From Aurantibacillus circumpalustris (GTDB taxonomy: Bacteria > Bacteroidota > Bacteroidia > B-17B0 > Aurantibacillaceae): a stretch of DNA of 64,000 bases. The stretch is taken from the NCBI RefSeq assembly GCF_029625215.1, contig NZ_CP121197.1, positions 1,984,001 through 2,048,000 on the forward strand, written 5' to 3'. Below, in pieces: positions 10,666 through 20,339 of this stretch. Position numbers and translations under genes: made by a program. Numbering within the stretch: the stretch's first letter is position 1; the number at the start of each line of letters is the position of its first letter. Under the pieces are notes generated by a model, which saw only the letters and a list, made by a program, of their open reading frames with translations, had not been told where the DNA came from and searched no databases.

Positions 10666-10704
10666 CCTTCCCAAAAATGGGAAAACAAAAGAAATTACAA
10701 GACA

Positions 10705-10959
10705 ATGGCAAACCATAAATCAGCAATTAAACGCATTCGCTCTAACGACGCAAAAAGAATTGAAAACCGCTATTACGCTAAAACTACGCGTACAGCAGTA
10801 AAGGCTTTACGTACAGCTACTTCTAAAAAAGATGCTGAGGCTTTATTACCTAAAGTTTCTAGTATGTTGGATAAATTGGCTAAAAAAAGCGTTATTCACA
10901 AGAATAAAGCTGGTAACATGAAATCAAAGCTTGCTAAGAAAGTAGCAACTTTAAAATAA
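10705..10959 (+). CDS. rpsT: 30S ribosomal protein S20
   Basis: S20 binds 16S rRNA early in assembly of the small subunit. The ATG at 10705 gives [20 protein letters not shown], the canonical start, and an 84-aa Lys/Arg/Ala-rich helical protein of the normal family length. The open frame runs upstream to 10543, but that part has no S20 character and precedes the promoter, so it is not translated. The gene is monocistronic, with its own promoter 40 bp upstream and a strong terminator 24 bp downstream. Confidence 0.98.
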   Translation: MANHKSAIKRIRSNDAKRIENRYYAKTTRTAVKALRTATSKKDAEALLPKVSSMLDKLAKKSVIHKNKAGNMKSKLAKKVATLK

Positions 10960-10982
10960 TTTAACTCTAGTTAAAAGAATAT

Positions 10983-11015
10983 AGTCCGCACTGGTTGTCC
11001 AGGCGGACTTTTTTT
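10983..11015 (+). terminator. rpsT intrinsic terminator
   Basis: The stem agtccgc/gcggact with inner pairing ctgg/ccag is followed at once by a run of seven T. Confidence 0.9.
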
Positions 11016-11063
11016 GTTGATTTCTGTTGTAACTTTGATAGAACTATTATATGATAACTAGGT

Positions 11064-11501
11064 ATGAAAAAACTATTCGATAAATTTTCCTCAAAAGTAA
11101 CTAACGCTGCAGGTAGCCCGTCAGCATTTTTAAGCGCCTTTTTGATAATTGTTATTTGGTCTATAACAGGTCCTTTATTTGGTTTTTCTGACACATGGCA
11201 ATTAGTAATTAATACTGGCACTACAATAATAACTTTTTTAATGGTCTTTGTTATTCAGCAATCACAGAATAAAGACACAAAGGCGTTGCATTTAAAACTG
11301 AACGAATTAATTGCCTGTAATCACCAAGCTAGCAATCGCTTAATAGACATTGAAGATTTAACCGCAGATGAAATAGAAGCACTAAAAAAATACTATATAA
11401 AATTAGCGAAATTGGCCGCCACAGAAAAAAATATACATTCTAGCCATTCTTTAGATGAGGCAAAAGCCAATCATCTGGCGAAAAAAAATGTAAATAAATA
11501 G
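11064..11501 (+). CDS. Low-affinity iron permease family membrane protein
   Basis: This 145-aa protein has two membrane segments (about residues 20-42 and 48-70) and a charged C-terminal tail. The pattern FSSKVTNAAGSPSAF, then IWSITGPLFGFSDTWQLVINT, then FLMVFVIQQSQNKDTKALH is the low-affinity iron permease signature (Pfam PF04120). Fungal Fet4 gives the family its name; bacterial members are short and their transport activity is not well established, so iron transport is an inference from family membership. It appears to be a single gene. Confidence 0.88.
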   Translation: MKKLFDKFSSKVTNAAGSPSAFLSAFLIIVIWSITGPLFGFSDTWQLVINTGTTIITFLMVFVIQQSQNKDTKALHLKLNELIACNHQASNRLIDIEDLTADEIEALKKYYIKLAKLAATEKNIHSSHSLDEAKANHLAKKNVNK

Positions 11502-11920
11502 ATCTGATAGATATATAAAGTTGCACAATCTCTATTGTTTTTAATGCAAAAAGTGCCAAAAAACTTGACCAAAATCTTGTTTTTCCAAGCATTAAATTTA
11601 CAGGCTTAAAATGGTAGACGAAACGGCTGTATCATATGTCAAACGCCATGTTTATTTCTTCTAAAATTATTTAGATTAATCGTGTTTTATATCAGTAATT
11701 CATGTATTTTGTAAAACTAAAATTAAGGGTAAATACGCTAATGACTAATTCAAATAAATTGGATAAATTAAATAAATCAAGATGAAAAATTTATCCTTCA
11801 TTGTTTCTAAAATAATGCATAGCTTTTTAAAGAATAATTATCTTAAGTCTTATTCAAACCCAATTGAATTAAAGAAAAAAAATCAAAAAGTTTTTTATTA
11901 AATTCTCTCAGTATTGGACT
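11502..11920. other. Intergenic gap, no gene seen
   Basis: This A/T-rich stretch lies upstream of the SpoIIE-type phosphatase. It has stop codons in all frames and no recognisable RNA gene. It probably contains the promoter of the downstream gene, but I could not pick one convincing TAnnTTTG box. Confidence 0.5.
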
Positions 11921-13132
11921 ATGAAACCGGAATTAAAAATTTTGCTTCTTGAAAATAACGCTACTGACATCGGGAACCTAAGAGCTGTTCTTACTAGATC
12001 TGAAATGAACTTTGATCTTCATGTCGTTGAGTCGAGAGATTATTTTATTTCCAGCCTAGAAGATTTTAATCCGGATATTGTGGTGGCAGGAAATTCTTCA
12101 CCAGATATTAGTTCACTTGAAGCGCTTGAGATTGCTAGAAGGAAAAATTCAGACATACCTTTTATATTGGTTACAGGTCCATTTTCGGAACAATTCGCAG
12201 TGAATTGTATTAGAGCGGGTGTAGATGATTATATTCTTAAAGATAACCTTATTCGTTTGCCTTTATCTATTGACGCTGTCGTTTCAAAAGCTATAGCGAA
12301 TCGTGAAAAGGAAACGATTCTCTCTATGCATCAAGAACTGAAACTAGCCTATAGTGCAATTGAAGAAAATAATAAAAGTATGATGGATAGTATCAATTAT
12401 GCCAAATTGATACAGGATGCAATGCTGCCCGAAAAAGCGGTATTGACAAACTATTTCCCTAATTCACTAATTATTTATCGACCAAAAGATATTGTTAGTG
12501 GCGACTTTTATTGGTTTGTAGAGAGAGATAAAAAACTATTCATTGCGGTTGCAGATTGCACAGGGCATGGAGTGCCTGGATCACTGATGTCAATGATAGG
12601 GTACAGTTTTTTGAACGAAATTGTAAACGTGAAAAAAATACGAAAGCCTTCGGACATATTGAGTAGGCTAAATGTTGGAATTAGACAGACATTAAAACAA
12701 GATAAAACCGGTAATCAGCGCTGCGATGGTATGGATATTGCTTTATGTGCAATAGACCGAGAAATGCAACAAATTGAATTTGCAGGTGCAAACAGGCATC
12801 TTATTTTCTTTAGAGATAAAGAACTTGAAATGGTAAGAGGGAATAAGTTTGGAATTGGGGGTTTGCATGACGAGTCTGTAATAAGGTTTACAAATCACAG
12901 TATTTCTTATGACGATGGTGATATTATTTATATGTGCACGGATGGATATGCAGATCAATTTGGAGGAACCAAAGGTAAACGAATGATGACTAAGAATATG
13001 ATAAAAATCCTTGAAAAATCATTATCATTCGGAGTAGGAGAACAAGAACAACTCTTGAATCATTGGTTGGATAAATGGCAAGGTGCTTATGAACAAACCG
13101 ATGATATTTTATTGATTGGTATTCAACTCTGA
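11921..13132 (+). CDS. SpoIIE-family protein phosphatase with degenerate receiver domain
   Basis: Residues 1-~125 have a response-regulator fold (LKILLLENNATDIG; conserved Lys in DDYILKDN). The phosphoacceptor Asp expected after 'NPDIVVA' is replaced by Gly, and one acidic-pocket residue is Asn (LENN). A short coiled coil links to a PP2C/SpoIIE phosphatase domain (~175-403). Its metal-binding motifs are intact: VSGDFYW, ADCTGHGVPG, CDGMDIALC and the late QTDDILLIG. It probably dephosphorylates an anti-anti-sigma or similar protein, with output gated by protein contact rather than phosphorylation. It is convergent with a lone receiver protein. Confidence 0.9.
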   Translation: MKPELKILLLENNATDIGNLRAVLTRSEMNFDLHVVESRDYFISSLEDFNPDIVVAGNSSPDISSLEALEIARRKNSDIPFILVTGPFSEQFAVNCIRAGVDDYILKDNLIRLPLSIDAVVSKAIANREKETILSMHQELKLAYSAIEENNKSMMDSINYAKLIQDAMLPEKAVLTNYFPNSLIIYRPKDIVSGDFYWFVERDKKLFIAVADCTGHGVPGSLMSMIGYSFLNEIVNVKKIRKPSDILSRLNVGIRQTLKQDKTGNQRCDGMDIALCAIDREMQQIEFAGANRHLIFFRDKELEMVRGNKFGIGGLHDESVIRFTNHSISYDDGDIIYMCTDGYADQFGGTKGKRMMTKNMIKILEKSLSFGVGEQEQLLNHWLDKWQGAYEQTDDILLIGIQL

Positions 13133-13154
13133 TCCCAGGTTTTTTTAAAAAAAG

Positions 13155-13186
13155 AGAGCCGTTTTGTCTTACGAAAACGGCTCTTT
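13155..13186. terminator. Bidirectional intrinsic terminator
   Basis: The stem agagccgtttt/aaaacggctct with a 6-7 nt loop is flanked by A- and T-rich stretches. It lies between the convergent SpoIIE-type phosphatase and receiver genes. Confidence 0.8.
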
Positions 13187-13231
13187 GTCGAATTTTTTAT
13201 TTTTCTTTAATCTTTATCAAAATTCTCTGAA

Positions 13232-13699
13232 TTATGACAATAATTTTTGCCTGAGCATAAATTCTAATTGTTCATTTGTCACTAATAGTTGTTCACTTAG
13301 TTCCTGTTGTTTTTTCTTTAAATGATAGACCTTGTAGGCACTTTCAATGGTCTCTTTCAAGTTTGCATCATCCCATGGTTTTTGCAAATAATGATAAATT
13401 TGACCGCGATTTATCGCATCTTTAATCGCTTCAATATCCGAAAATCCGGTTAACAAAATTCTTATCTGATCTGGGTAATCTTTTACAGCTTGAGCTAATA
13501 ATTCCGTTCCTAAAGTACCAGGCATTCTTTGATCCGTAATCAAAACATGTATCTCATTGTCAGCAAGAATTTTTTTTCCTTCATCCGCTGAAATAGCCGT
13601 AAATACTGTAAAGTGTCTTCTAAAAGAAGCTTTAAATGCAGAGAGATTATTCTCTTCATCATCCACATAAAGTACATTGATATTTGATTGTTCGCTCAT
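13232..13699 (-). CDS. Response regulator (single receiver domain, RpfG-like)
   Basis: The 155-aa protein is one receiver domain plus a ~30-residue C-terminal helix. The acidic pair (YVDDEENN), the phosphoacceptor Asp in ITDQRMPG, the Thr in LLTGFSD and the Lys in LQKPWDD are all present. Similarity is to receivers that precede HD-GYP or adenylate-cyclase outputs, but here no output domain follows; the C terminus ends in a Gln/Glu-rich coiled-coil-like stretch. It probably works as a phosphorelay or adaptor with a nearby kinase such as the 7TMR-DISM protein at 16902. That pairing is inferred from proximity only. Confidence 0.9.
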   Translation of the reverse strand: MSEQSNINVLYVDDEENNLSAFKASFRRHFTVFTAISADEGKKILADNEIHVLITDQRMPGTLGTELLAQAVKDYPDQIRILLTGFSDIEAIKDAINRGQIYHYLQKPWDDANLKETIESAYKVYHLKKKQQELSEQLLVTNEQLEFMLRQKLLS

Positions 13700-13886
13700 T
13701 TTGAAGTTCTTAAACAGGGTAAATAATTTTTTTTAGAAAAGTGTTTTGCGCATATGCAGCAAATACTTTCGCAGTTCGAATTTATGAATAATAATTTTAT
13801 TTTTACAAAAATTACATTGTTTTACTTGATTGAAGGAAACACCATTTTTTTTGGGTATTATTTACAAGGATCAACATAAAAGCAAA

Positions 13887-16193
13887 ATGACAAGCATTAC
13901 AGAGCGCCTAGAGGCCTTACATAATCTACAGAAAAAGGCTCAAACGCTTCATAAACCTTTTTTTTATAATTTAAATAATCCAACCGATCTTAAAAAAATA
14001 GAGGACTTGATGGAACTATCTGGAATTACAGTAGTTGACCATATTTTAGAACAAATAACCGAATTCGTTAAGCTAAAATCTCCAAGTAAGAAATTTTCGA
14101 CGGAAGAGCTTAAATTGGAGACGGAAAAACATATTGGTAAAACCGAACTTCATAAATATGGAGTTTGGGTTTACTATCCCTGGTCTAATCGTTTAGTGCA
14201 TATTTTAGATAAAGAGGAGTTTATTGACGTAAGAACAAGCCGAAATCAATATAAAATTACAAAAGAAGAAAGAGACGAACTTGCAACAAAAAAAATTGGA
14301 ATAATAGGATTATCGGTTGGTCAGTCTGTTTCAGTAACGCTTGCAATGGAAAGAATATGCGGCGAATTAAGACTGGCCGATTTTGACGTACTTGAATTAA
14401 CCAATCTTAATCGTATCAGAACTGGTGTTCACAATCTTGGTCTGGCAAAAGTGTACTCGGTGGCGCGCGAGATTTCAGAAATTGATCCTTACCTCAATGT
14501 TGTTTGCTTCCCCGAAGGTCTTACGGAGAACAACATGATGGAATTTTTTACAAAAGATGGAGTGATCGATCTCTTAGTTGAAGAATCTGATGGCTTTGAC
14601 ATAAAAATATTGAGTCGTTATAAAGCGAGAGAACTTGGTGTACCTGTGATAATGGAAGCAAGTGATAAATGTATGGTCGATGTTGAACGTTTCGACTTAG
14701 AACCAAATAGAAATATTTTGCACGGCATTGTAAAACAGCTGGACATTGCTACACTTAAAAGTCTGAAAACGAATGAGGAGAAAATTCCATACATGCTGGA
14801 TATACTTGGTTTAAACTCAACCAGTCCAAGATTACGAGCATCGATGCTAGAAATGCAACAAACCATAAGTACGTGGCCGCAACTGGGATCAGCTGTGACT
14901 ATGGGGGGAGGTATCACTGCCGATGTGAGTAGAAGAATTTTACTTAATCAATTTACCGACTCGGGGCGCTATTACGTGGATATTGATAAACTCATTGGAA
15001 ACAAAGATAAAAAGCAAGACGATTCTGATACAGAAGTGGAGGGAAACAATGGCTTTGAAGCTTCAGATCTTAAACAGATGTTTGAGATTGCTTCTAGGGC
15101 AAAAGATATTGAATTTTCGGAATTAAATGATTCAGACGCTGAAAAAATTGTGGAAGCGGGTGTTGCTGCGCCGTCTCAGGCAAACGCACAACCCTGGAAA
15201 TGGTTACTTTTTCAAAAAAAACTTTTTTTATTTAAACATAAAAATTCTAGCTATAAAAATTTAGATGAAGAAAGTATATGGATATCCTTAGGTGCTGCGA
15301 TAGAAAATGCCGTGCTTATGGCAGAAGAAACTGGATACGAAGTAACCCATCGATTATTGCCATTAACTAAAAGCACTTATCTGATCGCGGTTTTGAATTT
15401 TAAAAAAGAAACCTTGGTTAAGAAACAATCAGGTTCTCTCAGTCCTTTTATTTTCAAACGCGTTACAAACAGAAAGGCTGGTAATTTTAAGCAGTTAAAA
15501 TCTTCTGCGCTAAATGAAATTTCGAATGAGGTTAATACAGTTGATGGTTCATTGTTGACTTGGCAATCGGATCGAGATAAAATTGAGTCTATTGCTAAGA
15601 TAGCGGGCAAAATTGAACGCATACGATTGCTAAACCCTATTACACATTTAGATTATTTTAAAAATGAAATTCGATGGAATTACAACGAAGCAATTAAAGA
15701 AGGAATTGATATAAGGACTCTTGAACTGCCTTCAGCTGTGCAAACAGCTTTTGAAATGATTGCAGATCCAAAAGTTGCTGCTTTATTGAATAAATGGGAT
15801 AAAGGAATTGCTTTTGAAAAATTTACACAAAATATCATCGCTTCCTCCTCTGCAATAGGTTTGATAACAATGCCTGGCAATACTCCGAGCGATTACATTA
15901 AGGGTGGAAAATTGGCGCAGAGAGCTTGGCTTGCAGCTACTAAAAATAGTTTAGGGTTTCAGCCAATTTGTGTACCTTTATTGTTTTTGAGGTTATTGGG
16001 AAATAAGGATAACAGCAATATTCTAACAGACAAAAATTTTTCCGAATTGAAAGCTTTAAAATCTCAACTTTCGCTTATATTTGGCGAATTGGATTCAAGA
16101 GAAGCTGTTTTTTTGTTTAGATTATTTGAGTCGGCAGAGCCCCAGGGGCGCTCATTAAGAAAATCTTTAAATGATGTATTTTTTAAAAGTTAG
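13887..16193 (+). CDS. ThiF/E1-like adenylyltransferase fused to a nitroreductase (Rv1355c-like)
   Basis: The ATG at 13887 is preferred; the frame extends 57 bp upstream to a TTG. Residues ~130-370 form an E1/ThiF/MoeB-type Rossmann domain: KKIGIIGLSVGQSVS (nucleotide loop, varied from GxGGxGS) and ADFDVLELTNLNRIR, the adenylate-binding segment. There are no CxxC zinc pairs. Residues ~410-760 are a nitroreductase-like flavoprotein domain (VAAPSQANAQPWKW, LGAAIENAVLMAEETGY, and GGKLAQRAWLAATKNSLGF near the end). The same fusion is known from Mycobacterium Rv1355c, whose function I believe is unknown. It starts a three-gene operon with a GNAT-like enzyme (9-bp gap) and a histidine kinase. Confidence 0.85.
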   Translation: MTSITERLEALHNLQKKAQTLHKPFFYNLNNPTDLKKIEDLMELSGITVVDHILEQITEFVKLKSPSKKFSTEELKLETEKHIGKTELHKYGVWVYYPWSNRLVHILDKEEFIDVRTSRNQYKITKEERDELATKKIGIIGLSVGQSVSVTLAMERICGELRLADFDVLELTNLNRIRTGVHNLGLAKVYSVAREISEIDPYLNVVCFPEGLTENNMMEFFTKDGVIDLLVEESDGFDIKILSRYKARELGVPVIMEASDKCMVDVERFDLEPNRNILHGIVKQLDIATLKSLKTNEEKIPYMLDILGLNSTSPRLRASMLEMQQTISTWPQLGSAVTMGGGITADVSRRILLNQFTDSGRYYVDIDKLIGNKDKKQDDSDTEVEGNNGFEASDLKQMFEIASRAKDIEFSELNDSDAEKIVEAGVAAPSQANAQPWKWLLFQKKLFLFKHKNSSYKNLDEESIWISLGAAIENAVLMAEETGYEVTHRLLPLTKSTYLIAVLNFKKETLVKKQSGSLSPFIFKRVTNRKAGNFKQLKSSALNEISNEVNTVDGSLLTWQSDRDKIESIAKIAGKIERIRLLNPITHLDYFKNEIRWNYNEAIKEGIDIRTLELPSAVQTAFEMIADPKVAALLNKWDKGIAFEKFTQNIIASSSAIGLITMPGNTPSDYIKGGKLAQRAWLAATKNSLGFQPICVPLLFLRLLGNKDNSNILTDKNFSELKALKSQLSLIFGELDSREAVFLFRLFESAEPQGRSLRKSLNDVFFKS

Positions 16194-16202
16194 AACACAG
16201 AG

Positions 16203-16889
16203 ATGAAATTAACATTTCGCGCATTTAAAGCTACTAAGAATAAAGACCTTTGTGAAAAGTATCTCAATGGTCATATACAGGTTCTTGTTAATTATGGTAT
16301 AACAAATATAACTACCAATAACGCCGAGTGGATGGATTGGGACTTTGTTTATTGTGTTATTGCAGAGAAGGAAGATGGAACCGTTGTTGGAGGAATTAGA
16401 ACACAAATTGCAGACGGGAGTCATCCTTTACCCGTTGAAAAGGCGATTGGAAAAATGGATCCTAAAATCTTCGATATCGTTAAACATTATCAACAAGATG
16501 GAGTTGGTGAATTGTGTGCACTTTGGAACGCAAAGGAAGTAGCAGGTATGGGTTTGAGTATTATGTTAGTCAGGGCTGGAATCGCCATGTTAAATCAAGT
16601 GAAATGCAACACCCTAATGGGTATTTGCGCCGATTATACTTTAAAAATGTTTAGGAAAGTAGGATTCGTGGTCGATAATTCACTAGGAGACAAAGGAGAG
16701 TTTGTGTACCCAAATGAAAACTACGTTGCAAGAGTGCTCGGTATTCTAAACGCTAAGGATCTATCTACTGCTGAAGAGTTTGATCGAGTAAAAATGTTAG
16801 ATTTAAGGCAAAACCCAGAACAAACGTGTTTAGAAAAGGGCGCTAATGATTCTACTATTGAGATTGAGTATTTACTTTTATTAAAATAA
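16203..16889 (+). CDS. GNAT-fold acyltransferase, FeeM/autoinducer-synthase-like
   Basis: The 228-aa protein has a GNAT-like layout: an early strand-helix unit, a central CVIAEKEDGTVVGGIRTQI strand pair, the acyl-CoA-loop-like region GELCALWNAKEVAGMGLS, and a helix with LMGICADYTLKMFRKVGF. The long loops and 'GELCALWNA' are more like FeeM-type N-acyl-amino-acid synthases and LuxI-type enzymes than ordinary acetyltransferases. It might transfer an acyl group from CoA or ACP to an amino compound; the substrate is unknown. It sits 9 bp after the ThiF-nitroreductase gene and 12 bp before the histidine kinase. Confidence 0.65.
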   Translation: MKLTFRAFKATKNKDLCEKYLNGHIQVLVNYGITNITTNNAEWMDWDFVYCVIAEKEDGTVVGGIRTQIADGSHPLPVEKAIGKMDPKIFDIVKHYQQDGVGELCALWNAKEVAGMGLSIMLVRAGIAMLNQVKCNTLMGICADYTLKMFRKVGFVVDNSLGDKGEFVYPNENYVARVLGILNAKDLSTAEEFDRVKMLDLRQNPEQTCLEKGANDSTIEIEYLLLLK

Positions 16890-16901
16890 CTGTTGTATCT
16901 A

Positions 16902-19064
16902 ATGAATCGCTTAAAGTTTCTGTTTTTTCTTTTTCTACTGGGAAAACTTTCAATTGCACAAATCGTTGTAACTGAACCACAAACTCAAAAACTAAACGTT
17001 AATTTCAATAATAGTATCTTTTTTATTGAAGATAAATCTGGAAAGCTCACTTTTAATGAAGTCATAAACTCAAATGATTTTACCCCTGTTAAAAAAAATG
17101 TGCCAAATTTCGGAATCACTAATTCGGCCTATTGGTTGAAAATGGAAATAAAAAATCTATCGCATCGAGAAACATATAGACTTCAAATCTCGCAACCTGC
17201 GCTTGATGAGATTGATTTTTATCAAAAAAATAAGGCTGGTGTTTTTGAGGAATCCAAATCAGGTGAGCGTCTTCCTTTTGATTCTCGTGACTTTTTTGAT
17301 CCCAATTATATTTATAAAATTCGTTTAGACACAATGAATTTGACCGAAATTTATTTGCGGGTAAGGTCTAGGGATAATCTCCAAATACCAATTAAAATAG
17401 ATACACAGGAAAATACTTTCCAAAATAATAAAATTAAGGATTACATTTTTGGGATTTTTGCTGGAATAATGATCGTAATGTTACTGTATAACACTTTTTT
17501 ATACGTAACAGTCAGAGATAAAACATACCTCTATTACATAATTTACCTTGCTACAGTTATTCTTGTGCAATGTGGTATTCAAGGTTACACCTTTCAATAC
17601 TTATGGCCTAACAGTCCTTTTTTAGCACAATGGAGTGTTTTTATATTCTCTCCAATGGTAGGAGTTGCTAGCGCATATTTTATGCGAGTGTTTTTAAACA
17701 CATTTCAATTTACGCCAAAGTTTGATAAGGGTTATAAGTACTTTACAATTGCTTATACGGTAACATTTGTTTTTGCAATTTTCGGCTTATTTAGTGTAAG
17801 CTACACCCTCATTACAGCTTGCGCCGCGTCTTTATCGCTTTACATGATGATTAACGCGTTTTTAATTTATAAAAAAGGGTACAAACCAGCTAGATTTTTT
17901 TTAGTGGCTTGGTCGTTGTTTTTAACAGGAGTTACTATTTATTCTATGACTAACGTTGGATTTTTACCAATAAATAATTTCACGTTTTATACGATGCCTT
18001 TTGGTGCTGCCGCAGAAGTGATTTTGCTTTCATTAGCGCTAGCGGATAGAATTAATGTACTTAAAAGGGAAAAAGAAGCATCGCAAGTCGAGGCCCTGCT
18101 TATTTCTCAGCAAAATCAGAAGTTAATTACAGAACAAAATATTCTCTTGGAACAAAAAGTTCATGAACGCACGCTTGAATTAGAAGAGACAAATGAAGAG
18201 CTAAATGTAACGTTAACGTATTTAAAAGATACTCAAACGCAACTTGTAAACGCTGAAAAAATGGCCTCATTAGGTCAGTTAACTGCTGGTATAGCGCATG
18301 AGATAAACAATCCTATTAATTTTGTAAGTGCGAATCTTAAGCCCTTGAAAACCGATATTTCAGAAGTTTTTGAAGTGGTAGATAAATACGAAAGCATCAC
18401 TCCTGAAACAGAACTAGTAGAAAAATTAAAAGAAATTGACTTGTTTAAAAAGAAAATTGATTTGGTTTATTTAAGGGGGGAAATTGGAACTCTTTTGATG
18501 GGGATTGAAGATGGTGCTCGCAGAACCGCTGAAATAGTTTCCGGACTTAAAAACTTTTCAAGACTCGATGAGAGCGACATTAAGGAAGCGAATATCAATG
18601 AAGGTATTGAGTCTACACTTGTTTTGTTAAGAAGTACCATCCAAAGTAATATTCAAGTTATTACTAATCTCACGAAATTACCAGCAATAGAGTGTTTTCC
18701 CGGTAAGTTAAATCAGGTGTTTATGAATGTGATTTCTAACGCACTTTATGCAATGAGTAAAACGAAAAGTGAAGAAAAAAATAAACTCATCATAACAACT
18801 TTTGAAAAGGAAGACCATGTACACGTTGTTTTTGAAGACACTGGAACTGGTATGACGAAAGAAGTGCAGGAAAAAGTGTTCGAGCCATTTTTTACAACGA
18901 AGGATGTTGGTGAAGGAACTGGCTTAGGAATGTCGATCGTATTTAAAATTGTTGAAAGTCACAATGCAAAAATGGAAATTGACTCCGAGTTAGGCAAGGG
19001 AACAAAAATAACGCTCATTCTTAACAAAAAAATAAGTCAGGACGATAGAATTTTAAAAACCTAA
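16902..19064 (+). CDS. 7TMR-DISM sensor histidine kinase
   Basis: The ATG at 16902 (MNRLKFLFFLFLLGKLSIAQ, signal peptide) is chosen over an upstream TTG. Residues ~25-165 are the extracytoplasmic 7TMR-DISMED2 jelly-roll domain, seven membrane helices span ~180-385, then a coiled coil (~390-450), HisKA with the phospho-His in IAHEINNPINF (~465), and a HATPase domain with NVISNALYAM, DTGTGM and GEGTGLGMSI. The family is thought to sense carbohydrates or other small ligands. There is no receiver domain on the chain. Being in an operon with ThiF-nitroreductase and GNAT genes suggests that it senses or controls their product. Confidence 0.93.
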   Translation: MNRLKFLFFLFLLGKLSIAQIVVTEPQTQKLNVNFNNSIFFIEDKSGKLTFNEVINSNDFTPVKKNVPNFGITNSAYWLKMEIKNLSHRETYRLQISQPALDEIDFYQKNKAGVFEESKSGERLPFDSRDFFDPNYIYKIRLDTMNLTEIYLRVRSRDNLQIPIKIDTQENTFQNNKIKDYIFGIFAGIMIVMLLYNTFLYVTVRDKTYLYYIIYLATVILVQCGIQGYTFQYLWPNSPFLAQWSVFIFSPMVGVASAYFMRVFLNTFQFTPKFDKGYKYFTIAYTVTFVFAIFGLFSVSYTLITACAASLSLYMMINAFLIYKKGYKPARFFLVAWSLFLTGVTIYSMTNVGFLPINNFTFYTMPFGAAAEVILLSLALADRINVLKREKEASQVEALLISQQNQKLITEQNILLEQKVHERTLELEETNEELNVTLTYLKDTQTQLVNAEKMASLGQLTAGIAHEINNPINFVSANLKPLKTDISEVFEVVDKYESITPETELVEKLKEIDLFKKKIDLVYLRGEIGTLLMGIEDGARRTAEIVSGLKNFSRLDESDIKEANINEGIESTLVLLRSTIQSNIQVITNLTKLPAIECFPGKLNQVFMNVISNALYAMSKTKSEEKNKLIITTFEKEDHVHVVFEDTGTGMTKEVQEKVFEPFFTTKDVGEGTGLGMSIVFKIVESHNAKMEIDSELGKGTKITLILNKKISQDDRILKT

Positions 19065-19159
19065 ACCTTTTAGTTTAACATAAGAGCAAAAACCAATGAT
19101 GCTTTAGCACAAAGAAAAAGGCTCATTGAATAAATTCATTTTGTTTTAATAAAGAACAC

Positions 19160-20305
19160 TTAATCAAAGTATTCCTTCATCCTATCAAAAAATCCTTTTT
19201 CTTTTTTATTAGGATTTGGTTCGAAATTTTTCGAAGCTTTTAAATCTTCAAGTATTTTTTTTTCATCAACACTTAAATGAGTGGGTGTATAAATGCTTAT
19301 TTCTACCAATAAATCACCTCTACCATAAGAATTAACATCAGGGAGACCTTTCCCCTTTAGTCGCAATACCTTACCACTTTGTGTACCTGGTTCTATTTTA
19401 ATTTTAGCTTTAGTATCAACCGTTGGAATTTCAACACTAGTACCAATCGCTGCATCAGGAAAGCCGATATTTAGATAATATATTAAGTGATTACCCTCTC
19501 GTTTTAAGTACGGATGTTCTTCTTCCTCAATAACAATTAAAAGGTCCCCATTTATTCCGCCTCTAGGAGCCGCATTACCTTTTCCTTGCATGCTTAATTG
19601 CATACCTTCGGCAACACCCGCTGGAATATTTATACTAATTACTTCTTCTTCTCTTACAATTCCATCACCGTGACAGGTATTACATTTGTCCTTCACTATT
19701 CGACCTTCTCCACTGCAAGTTCCACAAGTAGTTTGTGTTTGCATGGCTCCAAGTATAGTTTGTTGCACACGCGTTATCGCTCCAGTCCCATTGCAAGATT
19801 TGCAGGTATCAAACTGTCCATTCTTAGCTCCACTACCACTGCATGTTTTACAACTTACATGTTTATTTACTTTTATTTTTTTCTCAACCCCATTTGCAAT
19901 GTCTTTTAAAGTCAGTTTTACTTTTACACGTAAATTTGTTCCGCGTGTTACACGTCTACCGCTGCTTCGTCCACCTCCACTAAAACCTCCACCAAATGCG
20001 CCACCAAAAATATCTCCAAATTGACTAAATATGTCATCCATATTCATTCCACCGCCACCAAATCCACCTCCCGATGCACCACCTACACCGGCATGACCAA
20101 ACTGATTGTAACGTTGACGTTTTTCGGGGTTACTTAAAATCTCGTATGCCTCAGCGGCTTCCTTGAATTTATCTTCAGCACTCTTGTCATCAGGGTTTTT
20201 ATCCGGATGGTATTTTATAGCAAGCTTACGGTAAGATTTTTTTATTTCTTCATCACTCGCATTTTTAGCAAGCCCTAATACTTCGTAATAGTCTCTTTTG
20301 GACAT
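19160..20305 (-). CDS. dnaJ: Chaperone protein DnaJ
   Basis: DnaJ delivers unfolded proteins to DnaK and stimulates its ATPase. The 381-aa protein has the J domain with HPD at residues 33-35, a Gly/Phe-rich linker (~70-115), four zinc-finger repeats ([32 protein letters not shown]) and the C-terminal substrate-binding and dimerisation domains: a complete type I DnaJ. It lies 34 bp after grpE on the same strand, so the two are probably co-transcribed. Confidence 0.98.
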   Translation of the reverse strand: MSKRDYYEVLGLAKNASDEEIKKSYRKLAIKYHPDKNPDDKSAEDKFKEAAEAYEILSNPEKRQRYNQFGHAGVGGASGGGFGGGGMNMDDIFSQFGDIFGGAFGGGFSGGGRSSGRRVTRGTNLRVKVKLTLKDIANGVEKKIKVNKHVSCKTCSGSGAKNGQFDTCKSCNGTGAITRVQQTILGAMQTQTTCGTCSGEGRIVKDKCNTCHGDGIVREEEVISINIPAGVAEGMQLSMQGKGNAAPRGGINGDLLIVIEEEEHPYLKREGNHLIYYLNIGFPDAAIGTSVEIPTVDTKAKIKIEPGTQSGKVLRLKGKGLPDVNSYGRGDLLVEISIYTPTHLSVDEKKILEDLKASKNFEPNPNKKEKGFFDRMKEYFD

Positions 20306-20339
20306 CTATAATGATTTTATATTTGAATGGAAGTTCTGA

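Noticed and set aside
10543-10704. Longer S20 protein with 54 extra residues
   Set aside because: The extension crosses the rpsT promoter and has no similarity to S20, which normally starts MANHKSA.
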